DNA of 64,000 nt from Gammaproteobacteria bacterium (GTDB lineage: Bacteria > Pseudomonadota > Gammaproteobacteria > Steroidobacterales > Woeseiaceae). Every line of letters starts with the position of its first letter. Within the stretch, counting starts at the first letter, position 1. The notes below the pieces were generated by a model. That model was not told the origin of the DNA, did not search any database, and saw nothing but the letters and a program-made list of their open reading frames with translations. Shown in pieces: positions 1 to 8,703 of the stretch. The translations under genes and the position numbers were made by a program. The stretch spans positions 62,001-126,000 of the forward strand of contig JAUIDP010000002.1 in NCBI GenBank assembly GCA_030429005.1, in the 5' to 3' direction.

Positions 1-1
1 C

Positions 2-1186
2 GCATACAACGACTTCCGGGTGGCCGGGGGCGCAGTCAGCGCCTGGCAAGGCGCCGTTGATGCACGGGCAGCGTTAGTCGTCGATGCTTTGCTCGGGTCT
101 GGTCTCGACCGGGATCTCGGCGGAGACTTTGCCGCTGCGGTTGCGGCAATGAATGCGGCCGCCGCCCCGGTTGTCGCGCTGGACATACCCACGGGTCTGA
201 ACGGCGATACCGGCGCGGTCATGGGCGCCGCCGCACAGGCTGACCTGACGACGACGTTTGTCGGTTTGAAACAGGGTCTGTTTCTCGACAAGGGCCCCGA
301 GTTGCGCGGCGAGTTGTTGTTTTCCGATCTCGGGATCGCAGCGTCCTGCTACCGCGACAAGCCCGTTCGGTTCACACGCATCACGGAGCAAAAGCTGCGT
401 GAACTGTTGCCACGGCGGAGGCGTGCGGTCCACAAAGGCGATTTCGGGCATGTGCTGGTCGTCGGCGGCGGGCAGGGCATGCCGGGCGCGGCGATCCTTT
501 GCGGTGAAGCGGCATTGCGCGGCGGCGCTGGTCGGGTCAGTGTCGCGACCGACCCGGCGCACGCGACGATGCTCGTCAACGAGCGCCCGGAACTGATGGC
601 ACGCGGAGTCCGGTCCGCGGCAGACCTGGTCGATGCGCTGCAGCAATGTACCGTTGTCGCCGCGGGGCCGGGGCTCGGGCAAAGCCGCTGGGCTGACGGC
701 CTGATGACGGCAATCGCTGCACATGCGGGCCCGTCCGTCTGGGACGCCGACGCGCTGAACTGGCTGGCAAAACACCCTGCCAGCGCAGAACAGCGCATCA
801 TCACGCCGCACCCTGGCGAGGCGTCGACGCTGCTGGGCGTATCGTCGGCAACAATCCAGGCGGACCGGCGCGCAGCTGTCACCGAACTGCAGCGACGCTA
901 CGGTGGCGTCGCGGTCTTAAAGGGGGCGGGCACGCTGGTGAAAGGTGCGCATGCAGAAATCAGCGTCAGCAGCTCCGGTAACCCCGGCATGGCGTCGCCG
1001 GGGATGGGCGATGTGCTGTCCGGCATAATCGCTGCGTTGCTCAGCCAGGGTCTCGGCGCAGTCGATGCTGCGACGGCCGGGGTTGAGCTGCATGCGCAGG
1101 TTGGCGATATTGCAGCGCGGAAAGGCGAGCGCGGTCTGCTGGCCTCGGACCTGCTTGACGAATTGAGAAGCGTGGTGAATCGATGA
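2..1186 (+). CDS. nnr: Bifunctional NAD(P)H-hydrate epimerase/dehydratase (partial, 5' end outside window)
   Basis: Repairs hydrated NAD(P)H: an epimerase half (NnrE, YjeF_N fold) interconverts the R and S forms and an ADP-dependent dehydratase half (NnrD) restores NAD(P)H. The frame is open from base 2, so the gene is cut by the window edge; a GTG at 20 is only an internal codon. The visible ~394 residues carry the end of the epimerase half (VVDALLGSG, VALDIPTGLNGD) and the whole dehydratase half, with VLVVGGGQGMPGAA, the PHPGE motif and the signature NPGMASPGMGDVLSG near the C-terminus. Its stop overlaps the tsaE start by 4 bases (ATGA), implying translational coupling, as in other gammaproteobacteria. 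Confidence 0.95.
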   Translation, partial: AYNDFRVAGGAVSAWQGAVDARAALVVDALLGSGLDRDLGGDFAAAVAAMNAAAAPVVALDIPTGLNGDTGAVMGAAAQADLTTTFVGLKQGLFLDKGPELRGELLFSDLGIAASCYRDKPVRFTRITEQKLRELLPRRRRAVHKGDFGHVLVVGGGQGMPGAAILCGEAALRGGAGRVSVATDPAHATMLVNERPELMARGVRSAADLVDALQQCTVVAAGPGLGQSRWADGLMTAIAAHAGPSVWDADALNWLAKHPASAEQRIITPHPGEASTLLGVSSATIQADRRAAVTELQRRYGGVAVLKGAGTLVKGAHAEISVSSSGNPGMASPGMGDVLSGIIAALLSQGLGAVDAATAGVELHAQVGDIAARKGERGLLASDLLDELRSVVNR

Positions 1187-1647
1187 GAATCACGTTGCCG
1201 GACGAGGCGGCAACAATGGCTTGCGCCGCACAGTTTGCGGCTGCGTTGCCGGCGAAGCTGGCGGGCATCACGGTGCTGCTCGAAGGCGAACTGGGTGCCG
1301 GCAAGTCCACCTTTGCACGCGGCTTGATCCGAGCGCTGGGACATGGGGGACCGGTGCCGAGCCCGACCTACACGCTGGTCGAGCCCTACCAGCTTGCGGC
1401 CGGTACCGTGTATCACGTTGATTTGTATCGGGTTGCGGATGCCGATGAATTGCGCTTTCTCGGCTGGAACGAACTCGACAGCGGTTTGCGGCTGGTCGAG
1501 TGGCCGGACCGTGCGCCGGAGCTGGCCGAAGCGGCCGACGTCCGGCTGCGACTCGGCTATGACGGCGGCGGGCGGCAGTGCGACATCGATGCCCTGAGCG
1601 CGACCGGCGACGAAATCCTGCGGGAGCTGGGCGGCCATATCGCCTAA
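1183..1647 (+). CDS. tsaE: tRNA N6-threonylcarbamoyladenosine biosynthesis ATPase TsaE
   Basis: TsaE is the ATPase that works with TsaB and TsaD to make t6A37 in ANN-decoding tRNAs. The 154-residue length is normal for the family. A Walker A loop, GELGAGKST, lies at about residues 32-40, followed by the family hallmark SPTYTLVEPY and a conserved HVDLYR segment. The ATG overlaps the nnr stop (ATGA). The downstream neighbour is amiB, the usual gammaproteobacterial order. No odd features are visible. Confidence 0.95.
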   Translation: MRITLPDEAATMACAAQFAAALPAKLAGITVLLEGELGAGKSTFARGLIRALGHGGPVPSPTYTLVEPYQLAAGTVYHVDLYRVADADELRFLGWNELDSGLRLVEWPDRAPELAEAADVRLRLGYDGGGRQCDIDALSATGDEILRELGGHIA

Positions 1648-1696
1648 CCGGTACATTAGATTAGTTCCATATCCTTATAATTTCGCAAGAAAAATC

Positions 1697-1724
1697 TTGG
1701 AATTCCCCGCCAAGTTCGTATACT
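1697..1724 (+). promoter_or_regulatory. Sigma70-type promoter for amiB
   Basis: TTGGAA at 1697-1702 and TATACT at 1719-1724 are separated by 16 bases, in the 116-base AT-rich gap between tsaE and amiB. This is the best -35/-10 match in the region and would start transcription about 30 bases before the amiB ATG. It is a pattern match only. Confidence 0.55.
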
Positions 1725-1763
1725 CATCCAACATAATCAATCCTCTGGAACATTTCGTTAAGA

Positions 1764-3086
1764 ATGCGACTGAACCGCCTGCTTATCATTCCTGTCCTGT
1801 TGCTGGCCGCGACGCGCGCCGACAGCGCAACGACAGTCGAAAATGTTCGGATCTGGTCGGAGAATGGCAAAACCCGGGTCGTGCTCGACCTTAGCCAGCC
1901 GTCTAGCCACAACATCTTCACATTGCGCGGGCCGGATCGCCTTGTCATCGACCTGAAAGACGGCAAACTGGCGGCATCGCTCAAGAATCTGCCGTCGGGG
2001 GTGGGGTCGGTCAAAACCATTCGTTCCGGCGTGCTGGCCAACGGGCAATTGCGAGTCGTTCTCGACCTCAACGAAGATGTTCGCTCGCGCAGTTTTACGG
2101 CGGGTCCCAATCCGCAATACGGCGATCGGCTTGTTATCGATCTCGAGCGCAGCGGCTCCCTGCAAACGGTGAAACGTGCTTCGGAGGTATACAAGCCGGG
2201 ACGGGACATCATCATTGCGGTCGATGCTGGCCACGGTGGTCATGACCCGGGCGCGATCGGTCGCGCCAAGACCCGTGAAAAGGACGTCGCGCTGGCGGTA
2301 TCACGCGAACTCGCTGCGCGTATCAATGCCGAGCACGGCATGCGCGCGGTCATGGTTCGTACAGGCGATTATTACGTGGATCATCGCAGGCGCATGGAAA
2401 TCGCGCACCAGAACGGCGCCGACCTGTTCGTATCGATTCATGCCGATGCGGTCAAGGACCGGCGTGCCAATGGGGCCACGGTCTACGCTTTGTCTTTGAA
2501 AGGCGCAAGTGACGAGGAAGCGCGCTTGCTGGCAGAGCGCGAGAACCGGTCGGTGGAAATCGGCGGTGTGTCACTGGACGGCAAGGACGAGGTTCTGGCA
2601 TCAGTATTGCTGGACCTGTCGCAGAACGCAGCGCTCAGCGCGAGCCTGGACGTCGGCTCGAAGGTCATCGGCGAGTTGGGTCGTATCGTCAAGGTGCGCC
2701 GCAAGTCGGTGCAACAGGCCGGCTTGCTGGTTCTCAAGTCGCCGGACATGCCGTCGATCCTGGTCGAGACCGCCTATATCTCAAACCCGGCCGAAGAAAC
2801 GCTGTTGCGCAACAAGTCGCACCAGCAGAAACTGGCGAAAGCCATACTTGCGGGCGTGCGCAATTACTTCTATGCGAATCCGCCGCCGGATACGCAGATT
2901 GCGATGGACGTCAGGCGTGCGCCGTCAGGCCACGTCCGGCACAAGATCGCCCGTGGCGACACGCTGTCAGAGCTGGCCGAACGTTATGACGTCAGTGCAG
3001 CGGCCATCCGTTCCGCCAACAAGCTCAACAATGACAACATCCGCATCGGCCAGGTATTGTCGATCCCGGTATTTACTGGCAGCTGA
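1764..3086 (+). CDS. amiB: N-acetylmuramoyl-L-alanine amidase (AmiB type, AMIN + Amidase_3 + LysM)
   Basis: Periplasmic zinc amidase that cleaves the peptide from MurNAc in septal peptidoglycan during cell separation. The 440 residues hold a signal peptide (about 1-22), an AMIN domain (about 24-130), the Amidase_3 catalytic domain (about 148-370) and one C-terminal LysM domain (about 394-438). Zinc-ligand motifs are visible: VDAGHGGHDPGAIG (His157), Glu172, SIHADA, and the catalytic glutamate in LVETAYISNP. The ATG at 1764 is chosen because the signal peptide begins there. The place between tsaE and mutL is the E. coli amiB position. Confidence 0.94.
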   Translation: MRLNRLLIIPVLLLAATRADSATTVENVRIWSENGKTRVVLDLSQPSSHNIFTLRGPDRLVIDLKDGKLAASLKNLPSGVGSVKTIRSGVLANGQLRVVLDLNEDVRSRSFTAGPNPQYGDRLVIDLERSGSLQTVKRASEVYKPGRDIIIAVDAGHGGHDPGAIGRAKTREKDVALAVSRELAARINAEHGMRAVMVRTGDYYVDHRRRMEIAHQNGADLFVSIHADAVKDRRANGATVYALSLKGASDEEARLLAERENRSVEIGGVSLDGKDEVLASVLLDLSQNAALSASLDVGSKVIGELGRIVKVRRKSVQQAGLLVLKSPDMPSILVETAYISNPAEETLLRNKSHQQKLAKAILAGVRNYFYANPPPDTQIAMDVRRAPSGHVRHKIARGDTLSELAERYDVSAAAIRSANKLNNDNIRIGQVLSIPVFTGS

Positions 3087-3172
3087 TTGCCCGACAGTCG
3101 AAGCGCGTAACAAGACTTTTGCCTGCCGTTTTGAAAAAATGGCAGGTCGCCAAGCTGCGCTGCCACAAAACC

Positions 3173-4924
3173 GTGCCAATACAACAACTGCCCAATCACC
3201 TGATCAACCAGATCGCCGCTGGCGAAGTCGTCGAGCGGCCTGCGTCAGTGGTCAAGGAACTCGTCGAGAACAGCCTGGACGCCGGTGCGCTGGTTGTCCA
3301 GGTCGATATCGTTGCCGGCGGGCAGAAACTGATCCGGATCCGCGACGATGGTTCGGGCATCCCGCAGGCGGAACTCGGCCTGGCGCTGTCGCGCCATGCC
3401 ACCAGCAAAATCAGCAGTCTTGAGGACCTGGAGTCCGTGGTTTCGCTGGGCTTTCGTGGCGAGGCCCTGCCGAGTATTGCGTCCGTGTCGCGCCTCTCGA
3501 TCACCTCGCGCGTAATGGGAGCGGGGAACGGCTGGCACATCGATGCAAGCGGCCGTGATCAGGGCGATGTGCGCCCTGCGGCACACCCGGTCGGCACGAC
3601 CATCGAAGTGCAGGACCTGTTTTACAACACGCCGGCGCGACGGCGATTTCTCAAGACCGAGCGAACCGAATTCGGGCACATTGAGAAGTGGATCAAGCGG
3701 CTTGCGCTGTCGCGGCCGGATGTCGCGCTGACGTTGACACACAATCGGCGCACCGTCCTGCAGCTTGCTGCAGCCCATACGGAGGCCGAACGGCTGCAGC
3801 GCATTGGCAGAATTCTCGGTGACGTCTTTGCCGACCAGGCCGTGCTTGTCGAGTCGGAGGCCGACGGCATCGCGATCAGCGGCTGGCTCGGCCTGCCAAC
3901 GTTCAATCGCAGCCAGCCGGATATGCAGTTCTGGTTTGTCAATGGCCGCAGTATCAGTGACAAGACGCTGGCACATGCGGCCCGGCACGCATACCGGGAT
4001 GTGTTGTTTCACGGGCGCTACCCGGCGTATGTGCTGAGCCTGGCGATGGATCCTGCAACGGTCGATGCCAATGCGCACCCGGCGAAGCACGAGGTCCGGT
4101 TTCGCGACGGGCGCAAGGTGCACGGTGTTGTCGCACAGGCGCTGGAGACCGCGCTTCGCGAGACGCGGCCGGGCGGGCACACACAGGCACCGACAGCGTT
4201 GCCTGTCAGCCGGGGCTTCTCGCAGGGTGGCATGCACTTGCCCTCATCCGGACCCTCGGCGCCGAGGTCGGTTGCCGAAACATTGGCCGGCTATGAATCG
4301 ATGTCGCAGGCCCAAAAAACAAACGGCGAGGAACAGGACGTTCCCCCGATGGGTTACGCCATTGCACAGTTGGCGGGCACCTACGTGCTGGCGGAAAACA
4401 GCGATGGTCTGATTGTCGTGGATATGCACGCGGCACACGAACGCATTTTGTATGAGAAATTGAAAAAGAACTTTGATGACAACCAGGTGGTGCGACAGCC
4501 TTTGCTGGTGCCCACGTCGGTGGCCGTTGCGCAAACCGAGGCAGACCTGGTCGAAGCATCGGCCGACGTGTTCGAAAAAATTGGTCTCGTCGTCGACCGC
4601 AGCGGTCCGGCGACACTGGTTATACGGGAAGTGCCGGCACTGCTGCGCGACGCGGATGCGGAGGCATTGCTGCGGGATATCCTGGCGGACCTCTCTGAAG
4701 CCGGCCAGAGCAACCGCGTGGAGGATGCCGTCCACGACCACCTGGCAACGATGGCCTGTCACCACTCGGTACGTGCCAATCGAACGCTTACACTGCACGA
4801 GATGAACGCGTTGTTGCGTGAGATGGAGGTCACGAAGCGTGCTGACCAGTGCAACCATGGCCGCCCGACCTGGACCGCGATAACGATGGCGGAACTGGAT
4901 CGCATCTTCTTGCGCGGCCAGTAG
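3173..4924 (+). CDS. mutL: DNA mismatch repair protein MutL
   Basis: GHKL ATPase that couples MutS mismatch recognition to strand cutting. N-terminal motifs are intact: NQIAAGEVVERPASV, DDGSGI, RHATSKI and GFRGEALPSIASVS. The C-terminal domain carries DMHAAHERILYE, a variant of the DQHA(X)2E(X)4E endonuclease motif, together with ACHHSVRAN and the CNHGRPTW zinc-site motif, so this is probably a nicking MutL unlike the E. coli protein. The start is uncertain. Homology (PIQQLPNHLINQ at the N-terminus) favours GTG at 3173, giving 583 residues; TTG at 3119 would add 18 unlikely residues. Neither has a clear ribosome binding site. Confidence 0.95.
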   Translation: MPIQQLPNHLINQIAAGEVVERPASVVKELVENSLDAGALVVQVDIVAGGQKLIRIRDDGSGIPQAELGLALSRHATSKISSLEDLESVVSLGFRGEALPSIASVSRLSITSRVMGAGNGWHIDASGRDQGDVRPAAHPVGTTIEVQDLFYNTPARRRFLKTERTEFGHIEKWIKRLALSRPDVALTLTHNRRTVLQLAAAHTEAERLQRIGRILGDVFADQAVLVESEADGIAISGWLGLPTFNRSQPDMQFWFVNGRSISDKTLAHAARHAYRDVLFHGRYPAYVLSLAMDPATVDANAHPAKHEVRFRDGRKVHGVVAQALETALRETRPGGHTQAPTALPVSRGFSQGGMHLPSSGPSAPRSVAETLAGYESMSQAQKTNGEEQDVPPMGYAIAQLAGTYVLAENSDGLIVVDMHAAHERILYEKLKKNFDDNQVVRQPLLVPTSVAVAQTEADLVEASADVFEKIGLVVDRSGPATLVIREVPALLRDADAEALLRDILADLSEAGQSNRVEDAVHDHLATMACHHSVRANRTLTLHEMNALLREMEVTKRADQCNHGRPTWTAITMAELDRIFLRGQ

Positions 4925-4932
4925 CCAGGGGC

Positions 4933-5877
4933 GTGCGTAAACTCGCCATTTGCCTGATGGGGGCGACGGCAACCGGCAAGACCGGGGTCGCCGTTGCGCT
5001 GGCCGAGCGTTATCCGCTGGATATCATCAGTGTCGACTCGGCTCTCGTCTATCGCGGCATGGACATCGGCACGGCGAAGCCGGATGCCGAAACCCTGTGT
5101 CGCGCACCGCACCGGCTGATCGATATCCGTGATCCGGAAGAGGCCTACTCGGCCGGTGACTTTGTGCGCGATGCCAATGAAGCGATGGCGCAGAGCCACG
5201 CGGCGGGCCGCGTGCCGCTGCTGGTTGGCGGGACGATGATGTACTTCCGGGCGTTGACCAAAGGTATTGCTGCATTGCCGGGCGGCGATGCGGCGATCCG
5301 CCAAAAGATCGACCAGGCGGCAGCCAGGCGGGGCTGGCCGGCTCTGCATGCGCGGCTTCGCGAGGTCGATCCCGAGTCGGCCAGCCGGATCAAGCCGCAC
5401 GACAGCCAGCGCATCCAGCGCGCGCTCGAAGTCTTCGAAGTTAGCGGCAGGCCGCTCAGCAGCTGGCACCATGCACCGCGTTCGCAGGGTGCCGATGCGG
5501 GGGTCGAATTCGTCAAGATGGCGCTGGATGTGCCGGAACGACGCGACCTGCACGAGCGGATCGAACGCCGTCTCGAGCTTATGTTCAACGCGGGGTTTAT
5601 TGAGGAGGTGGTCAACCTGCGGCAGCGGCCAAAGCTCCGGCGGGACATGCCGTCGATGCGTGCGGTTGGCTACCGGCAAGTCTGGACCCACCTCGAGGGG
5701 GAGACGACGCGGGACGAATGCCGTTACCGGGCGCTGGTCGCGACCCGGCAACTCGCGAAGCGGCAATATACCTGGCTGCGCAGCGAGGGCGAACTTTTTC
5801 TCGTCAACGCCCTTGAAGCGACAAGGATCGATGCTATATCGCGGTATCTGGCCACAATTGACGCGATATTTGCTTAA
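4933..5877 (+). CDS. miaA: tRNA dimethylallyltransferase MiaA
   Basis: Transfers a dimethylallyl group to A37 of UNN-decoding tRNAs, the first step of ms2i6A synthesis. The P-loop GATATGKTG and the DSALVYRGMDIGTAKP substrate segment are near the N-terminus, with LVGGTMMYFRAL and the HDSQRIQRALEV region further on. The GTG at 4933 is preferred over an in-frame start at 4849 inside mutL: it follows the mutL stop by 8 bases, is preceded by CCAGGGG, and gives 314 residues, the usual length. hfq follows after 115 bases. Confidence 0.95.
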   Translation: MRKLAICLMGATATGKTGVAVALAERYPLDIISVDSALVYRGMDIGTAKPDAETLCRAPHRLIDIRDPEEAYSAGDFVRDANEAMAQSHAAGRVPLLVGGTMMYFRALTKGIAALPGGDAAIRQKIDQAAARRGWPALHARLREVDPESASRIKPHDSQRIQRALEVFEVSGRPLSSWHHAPRSQGADAGVEFVKMALDVPERRDLHERIERRLELMFNAGFIEEVVNLRQRPKLRRDMPSMRAVGYRQVWTHLEGETTRDECRYRALVATRQLAKRQYTWLRSEGELFLVNALEATRIDAISRYLATIDAIFA

Positions 5878-5992
5878 GAGAGAAAACGGCCTGTGTTAAC
5901 ATTTTCAGTCGCTTCGGCGAGACTTGGCTTTGGGCAACCGGCGCCACCGGTAAACGAGTCTGGATAACAACGAATAATAAGGAGACCCAGAC

Positions 5993-6244
5993 ATGGCTAA
6001 AGGGCAATCATTGCAGGACCCGTTCCTGAACATCCTGAGGAAAGAGAAAGTTCCCGTCTCAATTTACCTCGTCAACGGCATCAAGTTGCAGGGTCAGGTG
6101 GATTCATTTGACCAGTTCGTGGTGCTGTTGAAAAACAGCGTAAACCAGATGGTTTACAAACACGCGATATCTACTGTCGTGCCATCCCGAAACGTACGGC
6201 TGCCATTGCCGGATGACGAGGTGGACGAGGTAGGAGAAGAGTAA
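5993..6244 (+). CDS. hfq: RNA chaperone Hfq
   Basis: Hexameric Sm-like chaperone that pairs small RNAs with mRNAs. The 83 residues include the Hfq core: [10 protein letters not shown] at the N-terminus, [14 protein letters not shown] (Sm1) and [10 protein letters not shown] (Sm2, carrying the YKH uridine-binding motif). The C-terminal tail is short and acidic ([10 protein letters not shown]), unlike the long E. coli tail. A strong ribosome binding site, AAGGAG, lies 8 bases before the ATG. The hflX frame begins 4 bases after the stop. In E. coli hfq has promoters inside miaA; I could not fix one here. Confidence 0.98.
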   Translation: MAKGQSLQDPFLNILRKEKVPVSIYLVNGIKLQGQVDSFDQFVVLLKNSVNQMVYKHAISTVVPSRNVRLPLPDDEVDEVGEE

Positions 6245-6248
6245 GTGC

Positions 6249-7562
6249 TTGTTTGAGAGACCCCAAAGCGGCGAACGGGCCATACTCCTTCATGCAAGCC
6301 CGACCGGCGCACCAGACCAGGCAGAACGCGAAGAATTTGTGGAGCTGGCCAGCTCCGCCGGCGCTGTCATTGTTGACGAAATCATCAGCGCGCGGAAGCG
6401 GCCGGAACCACGCTACTTCGTTGGCAAGGGGAAACTTGACGAAGTGCTCGCCAGCAAACGCCAGCACGATGCCGACCTGGTGATTTGCTCGGCCGCATTG
6501 TCCCCCAGCCAGGAACGCAATATCGAAAAACACCTGAAGTGCCGGGTGCTGGACAGGGCTGGCCTGATCCTCGACATATTTGCGCAGCGCGCGCGCAGTT
6601 TCGAAGGCAAGCTGCAGGTCGAACTGGCCCAGCTGCGGCACCTGTCCACCCGGCTTGTTCGCGGCTGGACTCACCTCGAGCGGCAAAAAGGCGGTATCGG
6701 GCTCCGCGGTCCGGGTGAGACGCAGCTTGAATCCGACCGCCGCCTGATCGGGGGCCGCATCCGGGTGCTTAATGCGCGCCTGGAACAGGTCGATGCGCGG
6801 CGGACGATGAATCGCCAGAACCGGGTACGTGCCGAAGTGCCGACTGTTGCGCTCGTCGGCTATACCAACGCAGGCAAGTCGACACTGTTCAATGCGCTCA
6901 CCGATGCGAGTGTGTACGTACAGGACCAGCTGTTTGCCACGCTGGACCCGACCGTTCGCAGGCTGGAGTTGCCGAACGGCCGTGAGGTGGTGCTGGCGGA
7001 CACCGTCGGTTTCGTGCGCGACTTGCCGCACGAGCTGATCGCAGCGTTCCGCTCAACCTTGCAGGAGGCGCGGGAAGCCGACCTGATACTGCACCTGATC
7101 GATGCGAGTGACCCGAATCGCTGGCAACGGGTGCGCCAGGTCAATTCCGTGCTGCAGGAACTCGAGGCGGACAAGGTGCCGCAGATGCGGGTGTACAACA
7201 AGATCGACCGGCTGGACCGGGCTCCGCGGGTCACCAATAATCGCGCCGGCGTCGGCCGTGCCGCCTGGATTTCGGCGATCACCGGTGAGGGCATACCGCT
7301 GCTGCTGGATGCCGTCGGCGAGCGACTGCGTCGGGAAACGATGCATCGATTCATTCGTCTCGACGCTGCGCAGGGCCGCCAACGGGCAAAACTTTTCGAC
7401 ATTGGCGCTGTCCTCAGCGAAGAACCGTGCGAAAATGGTGGCTGGAACATCGAGCTCAAGATGGCCGAGAAAGACCTGCGGCGATTCCTGAAGCGCGAAA
7501 ATCTTACCGAAGATCAATTGGAGCCGTTGCCGCTGCCGGCGACGGCCATTAATTCTCAATAG
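6249..7562 (+). CDS. hflX: GTPase HflX (ribosome-splitting factor)
   Basis: GTPase that binds and splits stalled 70S ribosomes under stress. The 437 residues show the HflX N-terminal domain, with KYFVGxGK-like YFVGKGKLDE and the ILDIFAQRARSFEGKLQVEL segment, the glycine-rich GGIGLRGPGETQLE linker, then the G domain: GYTNAGKST (G1), DTVGFVRDLPHELI (G3) and NKID (G4). The start is TTG at 6249, 4 bases after the hfq stop. No ATG or GTG gives the conserved MFERPxxGE N-terminus, so the TTG is well supported and suggests coupling to hfq. Confidence 0.95.
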   Translation: MFERPQSGERAILLHASPTGAPDQAEREEFVELASSAGAVIVDEIISARKRPEPRYFVGKGKLDEVLASKRQHDADLVICSAALSPSQERNIEKHLKCRVLDRAGLILDIFAQRARSFEGKLQVELAQLRHLSTRLVRGWTHLERQKGGIGLRGPGETQLESDRRLIGGRIRVLNARLEQVDARRTMNRQNRVRAEVPTVALVGYTNAGKSTLFNALTDASVYVQDQLFATLDPTVRRLELPNGREVVLADTVGFVRDLPHELIAAFRSTLQEAREADLILHLIDASDPNRWQRVRQVNSVLQELEADKVPQMRVYNKIDRLDRAPRVTNNRAGVGRAAWISAITGEGIPLLLDAVGERLRRETMHRFIRLDAAQGRQRAKLFDIGAVLSEEPCENGGWNIELKMAEKDLRRFLKRENLTEDQLEPLPLPATAINSQ

Positions 7563-7584
7563 ACATCTGAATAAGTAGACAACT

Positions 7585-8703
7585 ATGGCTTGGAACGATT
7601 CCGGAAACGGCAAAGATCCCTGGAAGAGAGACGGCGAGCGGCCGAACGATCTCGACCAGATTGTGCAGAACTGGCAGCGACGGCTGGGCAAAATCCTGGG
7701 TGGTGGCAGCAAGTCGCAGCCGGGTGGTGGTGGCGGCGGCTATGTTTTGTTCATCCTGCTGCTGATCGCCTGGTTGTTTACCGGCCTGTACCGGGTCGAC
7801 CAGGCGGAACGTGGTGTTGTCCAGCGCTTCGGGGCGTACACCGTCACGACGTTGCCGGGCCTGCGCTGGCACCTGCCGTTTCCCATCGAGTCGGTCGATG
7901 TGGTCAACATCGAAGAGGTTCGTGACTCCAAGTTCCGCACCGAGATGCTGACCTCTGACGAAGCGTATGTCTTCATCGACATGACCGTGCAATACCGGCG
8001 CTCGGACCCCGTGAAATACCTGTTCGAGGTGGAAGAGCCGGAGGTCATCCTGGGCAATGTCACCGAGAGCGCATTGCGCGGCGTTGTCGGCACAAGCACT
8101 CTGGCAGAGTTGATTGGCGAGCAGCGCGAGCAGATTCCGGCGCGAACGATGCAGGAATTGCAGGCCACGCTGGAGGCGTACGGTGCCGGTATCACGGTGA
8201 CGTCAATCAACCTTGAGAAGGTGGATTACCCGGAAGCGGTACAGGAAGCCGTGGACGATACACAGAAGGCACTGAACGACGCCCGGCGTTACCAGCTGGA
8301 GGCGGAGACCTTTGCTAACGATATCGTCCCGCGCGCACGAGGTACGGCGCAGCGGGTCCTGCAGGATGCCGAAGCCTACCGCGACAAGGTGATTGCCGAT
8401 GCCGAAGGTCAGTCGCAGCGCTTCCTCGCGCTGCTGGCGGAGTATCGCCGGGCACCCAGGGTAACCCGCGACCGCCTTTACATCGAGGCGATCGAGGAAG
8501 TCTACGCCAACTCGAACAAGGTGATCGTGGATTCAGACAGCAGCGGCAACCTGATGTACCTGCCGCTGGATAAGCTGATGCAGAACAGCGCGGGCAGGGG
8601 CAGTACAGCAGATTCCGGCAGGTCGGCCACAGCGCCGGTCACAACCGGGTCGGAGAACAGTACCGGCAGCGATGACAGTCGGCAGAGGAGGCAACGGCAA
8701 TGA
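7585..8703 (+). CDS. hflK: Membrane protease modulator HflK (SPFH/band 7)
   Basis: HflK and HflC form a large inner-membrane cage that controls the FtsH protease. The 372 residues start with a hydrophilic glycine-rich segment, then one membrane helix (about 52-72, VLFILLLIAWLFTGLY), followed by a periplasmic SPFH domain and a long coiled-coil-rich region. The RVDQAERGVVQRFG entry into the SPFH domain is typical. The last residues are serine- and threonine-rich and poorly conserved. Its stop overlaps the hflC start by 4 bases (ATGA), matching the need for equal amounts of both subunits. Confidence 0.95.
   Translation: MAWNDSGNGKDPWKRDGERPNDLDQIVQNWQRRLGKILGGGSKSQPGGGGGGYVLFILLLIAWLFTGLYRVDQAERGVVQRFGAYTVTTLPGLRWHLPFPIESVDVVNIEEVRDSKFRTEMLTSDEAYVFIDMTVQYRRSDPVKYLFEVEEPEVILGNVTESALRGVVGTSTLAELIGEQREQIPARTMQELQATLEAYGAGITVTSINLEKVDYPEAVQEAVDDTQKALNDARRYQLEAETFANDIVPRARGTAQRVLQDAEAYRDKVIADAEGQSQRFLALLAEYRRAPRVTRDRLYIEAIEEVYANSNKVIVDSDSSGNLMYLPLDKLMQNSAGRGSTADSGRSATAPVTTGSENSTGSDDSRQRRQRQ

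Noticed and set aside
3245-4237. 330-codon open frame on the - strand opposite mutL
   Set aside because: Shadow of mutL; composition rich in Arg/His/Gln and no recognisable domain.
5878-5992. hfq-specific promoter
   Set aside because: No convincing -35/-10 pair was found in the 115-base gap; transcription may come from within miaA or further upstream.
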